From Gammaproteobacteria bacterium (GTDB taxonomy: Bacteria; Pseudomonadota; Gammaproteobacteria; Thiohalomonadales; Thiohalomonadaceae), in the NCBI GenBank assembly GCA_015232955.1, contig JADFYS010000089.1, forward strand, positions 1 through 7,943: 7,943 bases of DNA. Direction: 5' to 3'. Below, piece by piece: positions 6,847-7,943 of the stretch (positions within the stretch are counted from its first letter, which is position 1; the number at the start of each line of letters is the position of its first letter). Below the pieces are notes generated by a model. The model searched no databases, had not been told where the DNA came from, and saw only the letters and a program-made list of their open reading frames with translations. The position numbers and the translations under genes were made by a program.

Positions 6847-6872
6847 GACAAACTACTCCTTTGAACTATAAT
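6845..6872 (+). promoter_or_regulatory. Probable sigma-70 promoter of the kinase gene
   Basis: TATAAT at 6867-6872 is a perfect -10. ACGACA at 6845-6850 matches four of six -35 positions with a 16-base spacer. Transcription would start near 6879, giving a leader of about 57 bases to ATG 6937. The ATG at 6871 overlaps the -10 and would not be on this transcript. The promoter overlaps the start codon and ribosome binding site of the divergent yicC gene, so the two genes may interfere. Confidence 0.5.
6856..6860 (-). promoter_or_regulatory. Ribosome binding site deciding the GTG start of yicC
   Basis: AGGAG on the minus strand stands nine bases before GTG 6846-6844. The spacing fits this start and not the downstream ATG at 6834-6832. 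It lies within the spacer between the -35 and -10 elements of the divergent kinase promoter. Confidence 0.6.
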
Positions 6873-6936
6873 GGGGCTATGGTCATTGAACTGCTGCAGC
6901 TACTGCGGCAACCAGAGCCAACACCCGGGACAAGAG

Positions 6937-7908
6937 ATGAGTAACACTGAACAGACCGTTCCGCTACAGGAAGGGGTGCAACTAGATCACTTTACAATTA
7001 TCCGTCGCATCGGTGGTGGCGGCTTTAGTGTGGTCTATCTTGCCACTGATAACAACAGCGGCGAAGAGGTGGCGATTAAAGAGTACCTCCCCTACCGCCT
7101 CGCCTATCGCGACAGTGATGGTGTCACCATCTGCGTCCGTGAAGAGGGGGAGAAGGTGCAGGAGCGTTTTTCACACGGCCGCCGCCTCTTTTTTCAGGAG
7201 GCGAGTTTTCTCGCCACACTCAAACACCCCAATGTGGTCAATGTCACCGGTTTTTTCCGTGCCAACCAGACCGTCTATATGGTGATGAAATATAGCGTCG
7301 GGGTCTCGCTCCACTCCTATATCCGCAAAGAGAAAGGGGGGCTGAGCGAGGCGCTGATCTACAAGGTATTCCTCCCTCTGCTCGGGGGGCTGGCGATGGT
7401 CCACGACAAGGGGATGATCCACCTCGACATCAAGCCGGCCAATATCTACCTCAACCACGACTTCAACCCGGTGCTCCTCGACTTTGGCGCGGTTCATCCG
7501 ATGTTTCAGACCCGGCAGTACCAGCCGGGACAGGTGGTCACTGTCGGCTTTACCCCTTATGAGCAGTCGAAAATCGGGGGATATGTCGGGCCGTGGAGCG
7601 ATCTCTACGCCATCGGTGCCTCGATGCGCTGCTGCATCACCAACGATGCCCCTCCATCGGCAGAGGATCGACGGATGGGGGATGCCGAAATGCGGCCAAT
7701 GGCAGAGAGCTACAAGCGGCGTTACTCTCAGCGGCTGCTCACCGCCATCGACTGGGCACTGGAGGTTGAGCCGGCGGTACGACCGCAATCTGTAGCAGAA
7801 CTGGTAGAGGCACTCAATCGCGAAGAGGTGGAGGAGAGCGCCGGATCCTCTATCGGAAGGATGTTTGACAGTCTGGTTGGAAAACTCTCCCGTCAGGAGA
7901 GTAAGTAG
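6937..7908 (+). CDS. Hanks-type Ser/Thr protein kinase, soluble
   Basis: With the start at ATG 6937 the protein has 323 residues and is essentially one kinase domain. The glycine loop GGGGFSVVY is at 26-34, the ATP-binding lysine is K48 in VAIKEYLP, and the helix-C glutamate is probably E88 in FFQEASFL. The catalytic loop HLDIKPANIYL has D164, K166 and N169, the metal-binding DFG is at 182-184, TVGFTPYEQ is the P+1/APE region, and GPWSDLYAIG is helix F. The HRD arginine is Leu (L163), so it is not an RD kinase. No membrane segment, PASTA or other sensor domain follows; the tail after about residue 295 is short and acidic. It phosphorylates Ser/Thr of unknown targets in the cytoplasm. The in-frame ATG at 6871 would add 22 residues (a cysteine-containing tail unlike kinase starts) and overlaps the promoter. 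The ribosome binding site is weak (GGGA at 6927-6930). The next gene starts two bases after the stop. Confidence 0.93.
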   Translation: MSNTEQTVPLQEGVQLDHFTIIRRIGGGGFSVVYLATDNNSGEEVAIKEYLPYRLAYRDSDGVTICVREEGEKVQERFSHGRRLFFQEASFLATLKHPNVVNVTGFFRANQTVYMVMKYSVGVSLHSYIRKEKGGLSEALIYKVFLPLLGGLAMVHDKGMIHLDIKPANIYLNHDFNPVLLDFGAVHPMFQTRQYQPGQVVTVGFTPYEQSKIGGYVGPWSDLYAIGASMRCCITNDAPPSAEDRRMGDAEMRPMAESYKRRYSQRLLTAIDWALEVEPAVRPQSVAELVEALNREEVEESAGSSIGRMFDSLVGKLSRQESK

Positions 7909-7910
7909 CC

Positions 7911-7943
7911 GTGCTCCGTTTTCAGAGCGCCACCCTCACCCGT
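7911..7943 (+). CDS. Start of a downstream gene, possibly a PP2C-type phosphatase, partial
   Basis: GTG at 7911-7913 opens a frame of 11 codons to the window edge, reading (M)LRFQSATLTR. AGGAG at 7895-7899 lies 11 bases upstream, inside the end of the kinase gene, and only two bases separate the kinase stop from this GTG, so the two are probably co-transcribed. The short N-terminus resembles PP2C-family Ser/Thr phosphatases, which often begin with a strand such as 'RFRSASLTH.G' before the NED metal-binding motif. A kinase and PP2C pair is common. Eleven residues cannot prove this. Confidence 0.4.
   Translation, partial: MLRFQSATLTR

Noticed and set aside
6871..6936. Upstream start of the kinase at ATG 6871
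   Set aside because: The codon overlaps the TATAAT box, lacks a ribosome binding site, and the added residues (with CCSYCG) are unlike kinase N-termini. ATG 6937 is preferred.
7171..7788. 205-codon minus-strand open frame inside the kinase gene
   Set aside because: It is antisense to intact kinase motifs (HLDIKPAN, DFG) and its product resembles no family I know.

Overview
The window most likely comes from a gammaproteobacterium, probably an environmental one; I cannot name the genus. The basis is a yicC gene of typical proteobacterial form, divergent from a small Hanks-type protein kinase that a phosphatase gene probably follows. Within the gammaproteobacteria, yicC is commonly divergent from rph, sometimes with a kinase and PP2C pair in between.

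Layout. (1) Positions 1-5409, minus strand: one uninterrupted reading frame of 1803 codons that runs off the left edge. I checked it triplet by triplet and found no stop. It is the N-terminal part of a giant repetitive surface protein: an LEPR-type N-terminal motif, a DUF4347 domain, then eleven cadherin/CSPG-like modules, the last one cut by the window edge. (2) Positions 5410-5979: promoter and leader of the giant gene, then a decayed transposase C-terminus with a frameshift, an AT-rich stretch and what may be the right end of an insertion sequence. (3) Positions 5980-6846, minus strand: yicC, full length, GTG start. (4) A 90-base divergent intergenic region with a good promoter for the kinase gene. 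(5) Positions 6937-7908, plus strand: a soluble Ser/Thr protein kinase with its catalytic residues intact. (6) Positions 7911-7943, plus strand: the first 11 codons of a tightly linked gene, possibly a PP2C phosphatase.

How it fits together. The kinase and the following gene look like an operon for reversible Ser/Thr phosphorylation. YicC is an RNA-turnover protein read in the opposite direction. The giant protein looks like an accessory locus: it lies where gmk would often be found downstream of yicC, and an insertion-sequence scar separates it from yicC. Having no Sec signal and many calcium-type repeats, it is probably exported by a type I secretion system and acts in adhesion or biofilm formation; its C-terminus and exporter are outside the window. 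The most unusual feature is that the only cysteine in the 1803 residues is C191 in the YGCN motif of DUF4347, paired with H145, which looks like a caspase-like His/Cys dyad.
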